DNA of 64,000 nucleotides from Fagopyrum homotropicum (Eukaryota; Streptophyta; Magnoliopsida; Caryophyllales; Polygonaceae): positions 3,626,001 through 3,690,000 of the forward strand of contig BSWB01000008.1 in the NCBI GenBank assembly GCA_033239125.1, written 5' to 3'. The translations under genes and the position numbers were made by a program. Every line of letters begins with the position of its first letter. The stretch's first letter is position 1. Shown here piece by piece: positions 11,417 through 22,329 of the stretch. Below the pieces are notes generated by a model. It made no database searches. It saw only the letters and a program-made list of their open reading frames with translations, and was not told the origin of the DNA.

Positions 11417-12800
11417 TAGATCTCGTTCGATTTGACCAGGCCTTCATTGAGATGACCATTTTGCAGACTATTCCTCTCACTGTTCAACCTGATATGAATT
11501 TTTCATTTGATGTAGTCCCCGAGTTAGACAAAATTCGGGTAGCTCTCTTATAAATGTATCCAGTGAAAGGTGCAAGTGTGGATGACACGCATGCTTTGTT
11601 TTTCAAAAGTTTAGGGATGTCGTATGGGGATATGTGGTATGATACATTTAGCAGTGGTAGCAAGAAGAGATCGAATTACAAGAGACCAATAAAACGATCA
11701 TCACTTTCATTCCTAAGATCAAGGAGCCCAAACATGTTAAAGACTTCCGACCGATTTTTGTTTGTAATGTACTCCACAAGATAACATCAAAGATTATGGA
11801 TAACTGATTGAAACTCTTATTGGACATCCTAGTGGGTCGATCATGAAGTGTTTTAGTGCCAAACCGTTTGATTACAAACAATGCTCTCATTGCATTTGAA
11901 GCTTTTCAAACGATGAAAATAAGAGATCTTTTGGTAAGATGTATTACGGGCTTAAATAGGATATGTTTAAGGCTTATGGTCGGGTTAAATGACCTTTCTT
12001 GGATGCCCTTATGCGAAAAATGGGTTTTGCGGCTATGTGACATGTGAAGTTATAAGTTGTCTATAATCATTCTCTTCTTTATTTCCTTTAAGTATAATGG
12101 TGTTATTTGTGGGTCTTTCGCCCCTTCCAAGGGTCTTCGACAAGGGTACATGTCCATTGTCTCCATACCTCTTCATTTTATGTGCAAAAACTCTATCGTC
12201 TCTTCTTTCTCAAGCTGGATTGAAACGAACTATACATGCAAGTAAGATGTCTTGAACTAGTCCATCGATCACCCATCTTATGTTTGTTGATGATTGATTA
12301 CTATTTGCAAGAGAAACTCTTGAGGAATGCTCAGTTAGTTGAGATTTTTAAAATTTATGCGATAGCTATTGGCTAGAAAATTAATACGGAAAAGTTAAAA
12401 TTTTGTTTTTATTATGTGGATTCCCAACACAAAGATTTGATCACCAGTTTCTTAAATGTAAATGAAGTTAATAGGCAGTCAAAGTACCTAGATCTGATCT
12501 ACAACTCTTAAGGAAACCGTGTTTACAACTCTTAAGGAACGTATTTGAAAGAAGTTAATGGATGTAAATAAAACCTTTTATCGTAAATTGACCGTGACGT
12601 GATTGTTAAATTTGTACTCCAATAAATCTCTTTATATATCATGAGTGTATTTTGTATCTCCGACTGCCTGTTAGACGAAATCCATTCTTTGTTGGCTCCG
12701 TTCCGGTGGGACGGAAATTACATCAAATGGAGGATTCATAGACAAAGATGGGATCCCTTACGTTTTGTCAAATCATCAAGGAGGTATTGGCTGAAAATGT
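11417..12800 (+). pseudogene. Decayed L1-type LINE reverse transcriptase fragment
   Basis: Broken + strand frames give the order of motifs in a plant L1 RT: a KAPGPDG-like segment (near 11560), DFRPI then CNVLHKITSKIM (about 11735-11800), PNRLITNNALIAFEAF (about 11858-11905), a degraded D-KAYDRV-like segment (about 11950-11990), GLRQG (about 12130), a damaged FADD-like motif (FVDD, about 12280) and a C-terminal segment resembling WWDGNYIKW (about 12705-12735). Many stops and frameshifts and missing ends make it non-functional. It belongs to a different LINE lineage from the two at 45-56 kb. Confidence 0.8.
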
Positions 12801-13470
12801 TGTAGCTCACATTACATAGCAAGACTGGATCCGGATTTTAAATATATTAACATGTACATTACAAATATTTTGCGGGATAGCTGTATTAGACGTATAATAA
12901 ATAACTAGTATAATACCCGCACTGTGTGTGAGTTTTGAACAATATTGAATTATATATAGTACTATGTTATTTTTAAAAAATTTTAAATCCATACATAAAA
13001 TTTATGGATAAAATTTATCACTACTTATTATTTTTTATGGAAAATTGGACAAAAAATAGATGATATTTATAGGTTGAAAAATGGAAGATATAACGTTATT
13101 CTACAAATAAGTATTATCATATCCGCGAATTTTTTTGTTATATTAAGGAAGTTTAATTTACGACATCCCACAAGTAAGTTGAAAATTGTTAAATATTTAA
13201 TTAAAAATTTAACATAAAAATTGTAATTACATTCTCTTATTTTTGTAAAATCTAGAATAAAATAAATTTTGTTTAAATTTTAGGATTTGGTTAGATGATA
13301 TGAAATTTTTTAAAAAAAATTCAATTGCAATGTTTAAATCACGTATCCAACCAATTTTCTAAACATATTAGTGCTTTAATTATTTTACGAAAAAGCTAAA
13401 TACACGAGGTTGGTTTTACTAACGTAAAATATAAACGCATTTCGATGGCGCTCAACCAATAAAAAAAAAA
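12801..13470. other. AT-rich intergenic DNA with a possible Helitron 3' end
   Basis: On the minus strand near 12905-12930 the text ctcacacacagtgcgggt is followed by attatactagt. This resembles a mutated Helitron 3' hairpin ending CTAG before T. No 5' end was located, and the rest is AT-rich without ORFs of interest. Confidence 0.35.
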
Positions 13471-13815
13471 GATTTGAGCGCCAACGCTTTCCGACGGCGC
13501 TCAAAACTTTAAAAAAAAAAAGGGGCAAAAGTAAGAAAACGTGGGGTTTTGAGCGCTAGCGCCATGCGCCGGCGCCCAAAAACCTACTTTTTTCGATTTT
13601 TGTCTAATATTTTTATTTTTTTAAAGATTTGAGCGTCGCCGGAAAGCGTTGACGCTCAAATCTTAAAAAAAAAGAAGCAAAAGTAAGAAAAAGTTTGATT
13701 TTGGGCGCTAGCACCATGCGCCGGCGCCCAAAAGCCTACTTTTTTTCGATTTTTGCCTAATATTGTTTTTTATTTTAAAATTTGAGCGCCGTCGAAAAGC
13801 GTTGACGCTCAACGC
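13471..13815. repeat. Tandem repeat of a hairpin-bearing unit (about 155 bp, 2.2 copies)
   Basis: Copies begin at 13471, 13626 and (partial) about 13779. Each has a first GC-rich hairpin with gagcg ... cgctc ends, an A-rich spacer with ggcaaaagtaagaaa, a second hairpin (gggcgctagcaccatgcgcc then ggcgccc in copy 2), and cctactttttt plus cgatttttg. The surroundings are AT-rich, so the hairpins stand out. The loop of the first hairpin is inverted between copy 1 and copies 2-3. No protein is encoded. Confidence 0.85.
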
Positions 13816-14160
13816 AAAACGATCATATTCATTACCAAATAAATTCAAAATTTTGTATATAACACGCCCCTTATTTTAATAAATCTTCTAATTATTTTAC
13901 TTTTAATTATTTATTTTTTTAAAAAGAATTTTTGAAATTCGATAAACATAACGTTAAACTGACAAAAAGAGTCGCACCTTTAATAAATAAAAGATATTAT
14001 GCTGTTCCCTTAAGAAAAAGAGGCTCAATTAAAGATTACGACATTTTATTTTGAAAAAAAAATAAAACTTAGCATTTTAAATGCAACACCGGACAAATTG
14101 ATCACCCGGCAAAGATAGTTTGGATTTCAATTTTCAAAGGATGAAGGTTTCATTTGTCCG
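13816..14160. other. Upstream region of the PPR gene
   Basis: AT-rich DNA before the PPR start codon. No clear TATA box at the right spacing and no known regulatory motif stood out. Confidence 0.5.
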
Positions 14161-15942
14161 ATGGCTATGCCCTCCCAATTAGACCCTGCAATGGAGATTT
14201 CTTCCCCATCTGCTTGGCCTTGTTCGCTCCGCAGCATCCATCCTTGTCTCCCTTTGAAACCTAACAAAATCATCCTAATCAAGCCATCTTCCCGTTCTTC
14301 GGCCCTAATCCAATCACCAACTAACACCCTCAAGCCAAAGACACGCATATCTACTACCGAAACCTTCTCGCTGCTCTACAAGAAAAACCCACACGTCATT
14401 TACAAAGAAATACAGAGATTAGCGAGGCACAACAATCTCAACGAAGCCGTTTCACTGGTGGACTACCTTCAACATCTTGGCATCCCTGTAAATGCCACCA
14501 CTTTCTCTTCGCTAATCGCCGCTTGCATCCGGTCCAAATCTTCTCATCAGGCGAAGCAGGTACATGCCCTGATTAGGGCAAATGGGTTAGGGCGCAACGA
14601 GTTTCTGCGAATCAAGGTTATCCAAATGTATGCCTCTTGCGGGTGCTTTCAGGATGCCGAGCAGGAGTTGGTTGATCTTTGTTCTTCCAGTGCTGGTGCT
14701 ACTAGTGTTTACCAGTGGAATGCTTTGTTTAGAGGAATTGTTGTGTCGGGTAATCGTCGTTGTGATGACGTGATCTTAATCTACTCTACGATGCGAGAGT
14801 TGGGGGTTGCTTTGAACGAGTATAGTTTCTCTTGTTTGATTAAGGGTTTGGCTGGAGCGAGAGAATTTAGGGAGGGGTTAAAGGCTCATGGGTTGTTAAT
14901 TAAGAACGGATTAATTGGCAGTTCACTTCTGCAGACTTGCTTGGTCGATTTGTACTTCAAATGCAGGAAACCTCGTCTTGCTCACCACCTGTTCGATGAA
15001 ATGCCCGTGAGAGATATTGTGGCGTGGGGCACCATGATTGCTGGACTTGGACACATTGGCTTACGAATCGAAGCCTTGGAATGTTTGAGATTGATGATAC
15101 AACAAGGAATTGCCCCTAATTCTGTGTGCCTGACCATTATTCTTCCCATCATAGGTGAATTGGGCGAAAGAAAATTCGGGAAGGCAGTTCACGCTTATGT
15201 GGTGAAGAAAACAAAGTATTCTGAGGAGCTCTTCATTCAGTCTGCTTTGATAGATATGTACAGCAAATGCAGTGACCTAAATTCGGCTAGGAGGACCTTC
15301 TATGGTTCAAAGAAGAGGAATCACGTTTCGTGGACAGCCTTGATATCAGGTTACATCTCGAATGGTAGACTAGAGCAGGCTCTGAGGTTACTAGTCTGGA
15401 TGCAGCAAGAAGGGTTCAGGCCTGATATAGTTACACTGGCGACCGTCTTGCCAGTTTGTGCCGAGTTAAAGGCTGAACTGCAAGGAAGAGCTATTCATGG
15501 TTATCTTTTGAGAAACGGGATTTGGTTAAACGTGTCGTTAAGTACGTCATTAATGGCAATGTACTCCAAATGTGGCAGTTTAGAGTATTGTCGTAGACTG
15601 TTTTACCGGATGGAGCGTAGGAATGTGATCTCATGGACAGTGTTGATTGATTCGTTGATGGAAATCGGGTATCAAGACAAAGCACTCGATATGTTCAGGT
15701 CTATGGTGCAACATGGGCAGAAGCCGGATGCAGTTGTATTATCGAAGGCGTTGGGTGTTTGCATTGAACTTGGATTGCTAAAACACGGAAAAGAGATCCA
15801 TGGATATGTTGTTAAGAAAAGATTGGAACGAGTACCTTTCGTCTGTGATCAACTATCAAAAATGTACAGAAGCTGCAAAGAGAATGAAAAGGCTGAGACT
15901 GTGCTTGATTATAGAGGATCTAATCACATATCATCTAATTGA
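14161..15942 (+). CDS. Pentatricopeptide repeat (PPR) protein, At1g71460-like
   Basis: An intact, intronless 593-aa frame. PPR proteins bind organelle RNA, each helical pair contacting one base, and act in editing, splicing or stability. The sequence shows PLS-type PPR motifs in series, for example SLIAACIRSKSSHQAKQVHA, VYQWNALFRGIV, RDIVAWGTMIAGLGHIG, NHVSWTALISGYISNGRLEQ and RRNVISWTVLIDSLMEIG. The first 80 residues are Ser/Thr/Arg/Pro-rich with few acids, fitting a plastid transit peptide. From memory the closest family is Arabidopsis At1g71460, which continues for roughly another hundred residues; here the frame stops soon after a CENEKAETVLD-like segment, so the C-terminus seems truncated. 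No E, E+ or DYW domain is present. The ATG at 14161 is the first in frame. Confidence 0.92.
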   Translation: MAMPSQLDPAMEISSPSAWPCSLRSIHPCLPLKPNKIILIKPSSRSSALIQSPTNTLKPKTRISTTETFSLLYKKNPHVIYKEIQRLARHNNLNEAVSLVDYLQHLGIPVNATTFSSLIAACIRSKSSHQAKQVHALIRANGLGRNEFLRIKVIQMYASCGCFQDAEQELVDLCSSSAGATSVYQWNALFRGIVVSGNRRCDDVILIYSTMRELGVALNEYSFSCLIKGLAGAREFREGLKAHGLLIKNGLIGSSLLQTCLVDLYFKCRKPRLAHHLFDEMPVRDIVAWGTMIAGLGHIGLRIEALECLRLMIQQGIAPNSVCLTIILPIIGELGERKFGKAVHAYVVKKTKYSEELFIQSALIDMYSKCSDLNSARRTFYGSKKRNHVSWTALISGYISNGRLEQALRLLVWMQQEGFRPDIVTLATVLPVCAELKAELQGRAIHGYLLRNGIWLNVSLSTSLMAMYSKCGSLEYCRRLFYRMERRNVISWTVLIDSLMEIGYQDKALDMFRSMVQHGQKPDAVVLSKALGVCIELGLLKHGKEIHGYVVKKRLERVPFVCDQLSKMYRSCKENEKAETVLDYRGSNHISSN

Positions 15943-16461
15943 TTAGATTCAAGGCAACTCACTTTGGGTAACGCTGAAACTGCAAAGAGATCCATGTAAG
16001 TTATAAAATTTTCACCTAAACTCATGGAAATTTGAAGTTAATACAGAATATTCGTCTTTGAATAAGTACATTTCACCTATTGGTTCTTGAAAATGATGAA
16101 GAGCATAGGGTATAAATTTAAGATGGATTCCCCACTTGTCTCCACGTTACATGGTGACACTCGGTGTCAGACTGTGAGCCATGTTTTTATATACATTTTC
16201 CATCGTCTACGCTGTTAAACTGCCTACGCCACTATTTTACTGCTTTCATTCATTTCTCAACGCGTTGAATATATTTGCCACTTCACACTAAACACACTAA
16301 TTGATACAGTAAGATTTTACTCTATCATGCAACTACCTAATAAATTACTAATGTTTTACAGTAATTAAGTATTTAATATCATCCTAATCCCAACATTAAT
16401 GCATACGTAGTAGTAGTAGGATCTCAACTAGCAGCTGCCGGATTGGGATTTGGGATTTGGG
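15943..16461. other. Spacer between PPR and methyltransferase genes; possible promoter
   Basis: 520 bp separate the two same-strand genes. A TATA-like ttttatatac lies near 16186-16195, about 270 bp before the methyltransferase ATG, and could serve a promoter with a long leader. No other feature was seen. Confidence 0.4.
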
Positions 16462-17529
16462 ATGGCCTTCGCAACTGCTACAATGGGTGTTAATCTCCTC
16501 CTCCTGGTAGCAATGGTGGCAGCCAACATCCTCTCTCTCTACCACCTCACCTCCACCACCGTCAACTCCCCCGTCCCTGACCACTTCCTCCGTCAGCTCC
16601 ACACCCTTCGCGCCACCATCACCAGCCTCCAGCAGAAAAATCAACCCCCACCGTCCTTGTCCTCCGCCGCTGCTTCGCCCCCTGATCTCCTCCTCTACTC
16701 AAACCTATATCCGATCGCCTCATCCTGTCAAGACAACCCCGACCTTCTTCACCAATACATGTCCTACAAGCCATTCTCCCTCTGCCCCTCCGATTCTTTC
16801 GTCGCTGAATCTCTAATCCTCCGCGGCTGCCACCCTCTCCCTCGCCGCCGTTGCTTCTCTCGCACTCCTCCCTCTCCCTCTCTCTCTCTCCCCGATTCCA
16901 ACGTCCTCTGGCGCTTCTCCTCTTCATGTAAGAGCTTTACTTGCCTAAGCCCTAATCTTGGCTTCGACATGTCCGTCGAGTCTCGGAGGTTCGTTTCCTC
17001 CAAATCGAACCTCGATCTCACCGTTTCTCAGCTCCTCCGCCTCGCCTCCTCTGCCAATTCCCCGATCCGACTAGGAATCGACATTGGCGGTGGGTCTGGC
17101 ACGTTCGCCGCCCGTATGAAGGAACGCAACGTGACGGTGCTTACCACCACCATGGACCTCTCTGCTCCTTACAGCGAGGCGGCAGCCCTCAGAGGATTAA
17201 TTCCGCTTCACGCGCCGCTTCAACAGCGCCTCCCGGTTTACGACGGCACTGTGGACCTTGTCCGGTGTGGCCGTGCCGTGAATCGGTGGATTCCGATTCC
17301 AGTGTTGGAGTTTCTGCTGTTTGATGTAGACAGGGTTGTTAGAGCTGGAGGTTTCTTGTGGATTGATCACTTCTTCTGCAAGGGAGTGGACTTAGACAAG
17401 GTTTACAAGCCATTGTTCGGGAAGCTTGGCTACAAAATTGTCAAGTGGGCGACCGGCAATAAGACCGATACCGGTGGCACTAAAAATGGCGACGTTTTCT
17501 TGACTGCTCTTTTGCACAAGCTCCGATGA
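16462..17529 (+). CDS. Membrane-anchored SAM-dependent methyltransferase-like protein
   Basis: An intronless 355-aa frame. The first in-frame ATG is at 16462; the frame upstream opens with TTG and is not used. Residues about 8-26 form one hydrophobic segment (MGVNLLLLVAMVAANILSL), a likely signal anchor facing the secretory pathway. A Ser/Pro-rich linker and Cys-containing segment follow. From about residue 205 comes a class I methyltransferase fold with motif I GIDIGGGSGTF, then TTTMDL and a VVRAGGFLWIDHFF strand. The family includes Arabidopsis At3g27230 and At5g40830, whose substrate is not firmly known to me. The 5' half is strongly C-rich and T-rich, which creates long antisense frames. 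Confidence 0.88.
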   Translation: MAFATATMGVNLLLLVAMVAANILSLYHLTSTTVNSPVPDHFLRQLHTLRATITSLQQKNQPPPSLSSAAASPPDLLLYSNLYPIASSCQDNPDLLHQYMSYKPFSLCPSDSFVAESLILRGCHPLPRRRCFSRTPPSPSLSLPDSNVLWRFSSSCKSFTCLSPNLGFDMSVESRRFVSSKSNLDLTVSQLLRLASSANSPIRLGIDIGGGSGTFAARMKERNVTVLTTTMDLSAPYSEAAALRGLIPLHAPLQQRLPVYDGTVDLVRCGRAVNRWIPIPVLEFLLFDVDRVVRAGGFLWIDHFFCKGVDLDKVYKPLFGKLGYKIVKWATGNKTDTGGTKNGDVFLTALLHKLR

Positions 17530-18590
17530 CGATAATACTGATAGTGTTACATTCTAAATGCCATTTGTCTCCTTCTGATTTGGTGTATCATTGAATCGAT
17601 CCTATCTAAATGGATGGATTATTTCAAACAACAAGGTGCTCTATGTTTCATATCCAAATTCCGATGGTATAATTTAACTAGATCGACTACACTTTCAATC
17701 CTATCGACTCCGCCACCAAGTATGGAGGCCTTAGCATTTGCATTCACTCCCTATTAGGACAGATACGAGTATACACACAAAAAAAACTTTTTTTTTTTAT
17801 TTTTATTTGGTTAAGTAGGTATTTTACGTAAAGTATGTATCTTTTGTATTCTATTAACGAAGTAGACACCCTAAATTATGATGAAAAAATTTAATCAAAA
17901 ATTATAAAAGAAATTACAATGTAAGTCAACTTCTTTATCCTATCTCATTTAATTATTTTTTTAATTAAAGATTTAAAGAAATATGTTGTTACATCAAATA
18001 AGGAATGAGATAGTAATTGATGCTAAAATCTCTGCCTAATTATTTCCTAATTAAAGATTTAAACAAATATGCTCCATAATTATTTATTTATCATAATTAA
18101 ACATATATGTTGTTATTAATTTTATGGTTATGTACGTATGCCGAGCCTACGTAGCTAGTCATCTGTATGATATGTTTGTTACCTCTTTTTTTGGGAAAAT
18201 ATGTAGGTGACTCATCCAATATAGTTGGGACGTGATATTTGTGTACATATGTACATATTAATGTGTGAAGTCTTATTAATATTGTGTAATTAAAATTGTG
18301 TATTAATACTATGTATCATCAAAAAAATACATAAAGTTTAATTAGTCCATCTAGTTTAAGGGTGAGTGGGTCAACTCATCCAGAGTTCAAATCCTACATT
18401 TGACACAATTTACAATCTTTTATTAATATATTTGCAGAATCTTCATATAGCGATTGCCATTAATTTGCAGAATCTTTTATATATAGTTTCCTTTTAATTT
18501 TTTGGATATATATGCTACTTTTATCTTTATTTTTTAATTAGGGTGTCTAGTTAGTCTACAAGTTACAAAAAGTGTCTTATTTCACCAATC
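17530..18590. other. AT-rich intergenic DNA with a possible SINE-like segment
   Basis: Mostly AT-rich non-coding DNA. Near 18345-18400, ctagtttaagggtgagtgg and gagttcaaatcct resemble Pol III A and B boxes spaced as in tRNA-derived SINEs. No flanking target duplication was found. Confidence 0.35.
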
Positions 18591-18900
18591 ATCTCTTTTT
18601 TTTTATCAATAGGTAAAAAACTCTAGTACACCAAACAAACTTGGAGTATCGAGAGGCCGAAAAAACTGGCAAACGGACAACCGTCATGCAAGTAACGAAA
18701 AACCGAGACAGAAAACAACAAACACCACAAACAAATAACGAAAAGTTCAAAAAGATCCAAATAGGTCGGAACAAGCAAACGACGAAAGGCGGGGAACGCT
18801 CTAGGTTGGCAAAACATGGAGATGACACGGGATAGAAGGACTAACGTGGTGTCTCGCCGTCAGGAAGCAGGATAGTAGAAACAAAAAGGGATGTCATACC
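18591..18900 (-). mobile_element. Possible LINE 3' end fragment
   Basis: On the minus strand this ends gttttttacctattgataaaaaaaa, preceded by text rich in tttgtt and ggtttttcg. That is how plant L1 3' UTRs often end, with a poly(A). No coding part remains, and the identification rests on style rather than a domain. Confidence 0.35.
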
Positions 18901-20168
18901 TTATGCGGAAGTGTGGATCCCACGATGTCCCCCACCTAGATGAAGGGTCTTCGGATACCTCAAACACAACCACGATCAACACGCTCAACATGGGCATGCA
19001 ACTACGGAATCTTCATGAACATTCGTTTAGACCACACTCGAGATTGTCTTTAAATGGAAAGTCATCCAAACTAAACAAGGTTATAGACTTCAATTCTCAA
19101 ATTTTCTGAGACGCAAGGCATAATTCCATAAGCGACCCTCACTGATCATTTCGTGCTGACTCAACCATTCATCAATAGGTTATAGTTCAGTTTGGATGAT
19201 AACAACTTTACTCTAGTGCGGATCCACTTGGGAGGAGTCCTTTGTGACACTTAGAGAAGTGGTTGACTCATGCTCATGTTCTTGTGCTCCTTGATTTCTC
19301 GAAGTCCTTTGAGATAGAGTGTGATACTTTAGGCATTGGGATTGAAAGAGTACTAATGTAGGAGGGCCGCCCATAACCTATTTCAACGAGAAAATTGGAG
19401 GAGCTTCTTGAACTACCTTACATATGACAAGGATCTATATGCCTTAGCTTAGGTTCTCCAGGTTTGGCTCACTATCTTTTACCCTGGAGTTTGTTATCCA
19501 TTCTAATCATGAGTCCTTGAAATACTTGAGAGGACAAGCCGAGTTGAACAAGCTCCATGCATGATGGATGAAATGTCAAATCATCCCCAAATTTTATACA
19601 TGACAACTAGGATATTCTAAATAAAATATATCAAAAATTAACCATTAAAGATAAGTAAAACCTAACAAAAACGAACTAATAACCTACGCTCCATAACTAG
19701 ACAGTAAAAATGGATTTATGAGACAAACTTGTAAAATATATATTTATAAATGTGACCGTTGGATTGACATGAAATTCCTACATCATGGACAATACATTTT
19801 CAGAAACAACACACTAAAATTTCAACCAGATTGGATGTCGTATTCATACCTAAACGAAGTGTAACAAATTGTTGTGTCATGTTTTTAATGTGTTGCTCTT
19901 TGGTTCAAATGGGAGAAGAAAAGCTCCATGGTGCTGCTTGATGGGTTCGAGTGAGAGAGAAGGGTTGTTCATGTAGATTCAAGGGAGAGGCTCGTTATTG
20001 CTCTTGGGTTAGCATGAAAAAGAAGGAAGGGAAGCTCTCCTTTTTGTTGTCCGGATCTACAAGAGATGGAGTTAGACTGAACTTACTAATTCGACTAGAG
20101 GAGGAGGAGAAGGCTCGAACTTGATATGCTGGAGAGGAAAGCTTGCTACTAAGACTTGAAGAAGAATG
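18901..20168. other. Repeat-derived DNA, probably distal part of the gypsy 3' LTR
   Basis: No gene is visible. From about 19600 the text, read on the minus strand, resembles the neighbouring chromovirus LTRs (for example caatccaacggtc). It leads into the copia insertion at 20169, whose other flank (28012 onward) continues as LTR sequence. The left edge of this LTR was not found. Confidence 0.4.
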
Positions 20169-20892
20169 TGTTGGGATTTTAGATGTGTAAAAGCGGAATT
20201 TCAGGAAACAGTTTCTTAAACATCTAAACAAGGATCGCATGCATAATAAATTAGATAAGGGATAAAAGAAATACCTTTTGATGCGTGTTCAATAACTTCT
20301 TCAAGGATATGTAGAGTCCCAAGTGTTACTCCTCTAGTTGGTCCACCCGAGACTGAACAAGAATCGTCTTAAACTTCGATTGCTAGAACAAAGGATGAAG
20401 CTTTTGAGAGAGTGATCGAAAGGGAAGAAGAACACCGTTGGTTTTTGTGATACGTGATACACGAATCTTTTCTCTTCTAATCGATCGTTCAATTATATCT
20501 AATTAGGGTTGGGCTTTTTAACTATTAAAAAGCCCGACCTTAAAATATAAAATATATATTTTAGTAATTAATAAATAAATAACCCCTTATCTATTATTAA
20601 TTACCAACTCCATAATATATTTTGTACTCCTACAAAATATATCCTTTTCCACCATGTACTCCTATATGGTAATTCTCTCATTAATTGATTCAGTTCACAT
20701 GCTCGTTATGATGTGACCTCGTAGGACCCGATAACAATAGCAATACAATTTATCATATAAATGTACCGATCATGGTTAGCTTCTAGCAAAACGCCATGAC
20801 CCCTAATATTATCGGATTATATACATCTGTATATTTAATGTCCTATCTCATCATCAATAATTGTACCTTGGATAAAGGACACAATTCCTTCA
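20169..20892 (-). repeat. Copia 3' LTR (left copy)
   Basis: It begins tgttgggattttagat on the + strand and ends near cctttatcc/ttca, with the polypurine tract just inside. It is 724 bp and closely matches 27295-28006; the terminal trinucleotide differs from the other LTR. Confidence 0.9.
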
Positions 20893-21697
20893 GTCTCCCA
20901 CTTGTACTTTCATACAAGTGTGCAATGTTAAAATTCCCTTATCGCTTAATGTCCTTAATCAGACTATGTGATGGAAACCATCTTTGCCATCATATATGTT
21001 TCTTGAACTCCTGAGATCAAATTGTTTGTACATATCAAATCTGAGCATGGCCATGCGTTTACACAATTTTCACTCTTCAAGTGGCCGGGGACACCAATCC
21101 TTCCCAACACATCAAAGTATGCCGGTATAGGAGGATTAATCCAATATTGCAACGACTATAACTCCCACTCAAATTTTGACCACCTTGATTACTACCTTTA
21201 TAACTGCCTGTTACGGTTAGCATTTAACAGTATCTAAGATATGTCATCCTTCAAATGAAAGTTATATCAAGCTCATGTTAAGGAACTCACTGATAATGAT
21301 AATCGCTATAACTCCTCAATAAGTCATAAGAGCCATAGGATCGGTCTGTCCGATGAGTATCACCATACTCACCTATGTAAGCGATTGGACATCTCCATGT
21401 CCTATGAACTATGAAACCCATGCTCATCATTCACTCACAATATGGTCTACTTTAGAATCATTTGTATCCAGGTTAACGATTCAGACCACGGATCCTTTCA
21501 ATTTAATAATTTCAGTTCACTTAATGTGGTTTCATTCACCGGAACTTTTCCAGTAAACACATTTGATAATTAATAAATTGTATGGATACTTTATTTAATA
21601 TTCAAGTAATAATCAAATAAGAATATGAAAACTCATATATAAATCAATCATAAACTCCATGACAAAAACAAACTTTTCTCAATCCAAACATAGAAGT

Positions 21698-21958
21698 TCA
21701 AAAGAATTCTCTAACGTGTTTGAGCCCTTTGGCCCGAGTATGACTATCATGCTTAGGCCTATTCATGGGTTTAGTCAGTGGATCTGCAATGTTATCATCT
21801 GTGTGCACCTTGCACATCCTTACATCACCCCGATCAACATAGTGTCTGATCAAGTGATACTTCCGCAGAACGTGTTTGGATTTGGACCTTGAGCTAGGTT
21901 CCTTCGCTTGAGCAATCGCGCCATTGTTGTCACAATAGACGTCAACTGCCCTCATCAC
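21698..21958 (-). pseudogene. Copia RNase H C-terminal part
   Basis: The frame carries VDVYCDNNGAIAQAKEP, SKHVLRKYHLIR and DNIADPLTKPM, the conserved end of copia polyproteins (RNase H domain, removal of the RNA strand during reverse transcription). It is separated from the preceding part by a stop at about 21980, so the polyprotein is broken. Confidence 0.85.
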
Positions 21959-21981
21959 GCTAGGGACAATGTCGAACTCAG

Positions 21982-22311
21982 CTATAAACTGCCTATCCAG
22001 ATCGCTTCCTTAGCCGCTTCTCCCGCAGCAATGTATTCTGCCTCTGTGGTTGAGTCCGCAACCGTGTCCTGCTTTTGGCTTTTCCAACTTACCGCTCCTC
22101 CATTCAAAATGAAGACGTATCCAGACTGCGACTCAAAGCCATCTCTGTCAGTCTGGAACCTAGCATCGGTATAACCCTTGACGACTAACTCATCATCACC
22201 TCCATATACCAGTAGATCATCCTTAGTCCTTCGTAAGTACTTTAGGATGTTCTTCGCAACTTGCCAGTGAATGTCACCGGGGTTCGACTGGTACCTACTA
22301 CACATACTCAA
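21982..22311 (-). pseudogene. Copia RNase H N-terminal part
   Basis: Contains ILKYLRRTKDDLLVYGG, GYTDARFQTD (first catalytic Asp region) and TEAEYIAAGEAAKEAIW (Glu region). Together with 21698-21958 this is the copia RNase H domain. A stop interrupts both ends. Confidence 0.85.
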
Positions 22312-22329
22312 ACCATATGCAACATCTGG

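Noticed and set aside
16450..16461. Upstream extension of the methyltransferase frame
   Set aside because: The open frame begins with TTG, not ATG. The first real start codon is at 16462 and leaves the membrane anchor intact.
16396..17021. Long minus-strand frames opposite the methyltransferase
   Set aside because: They are shadows of the CT-rich coding strand (Arg/Glu/Gly repeats) with no domains.
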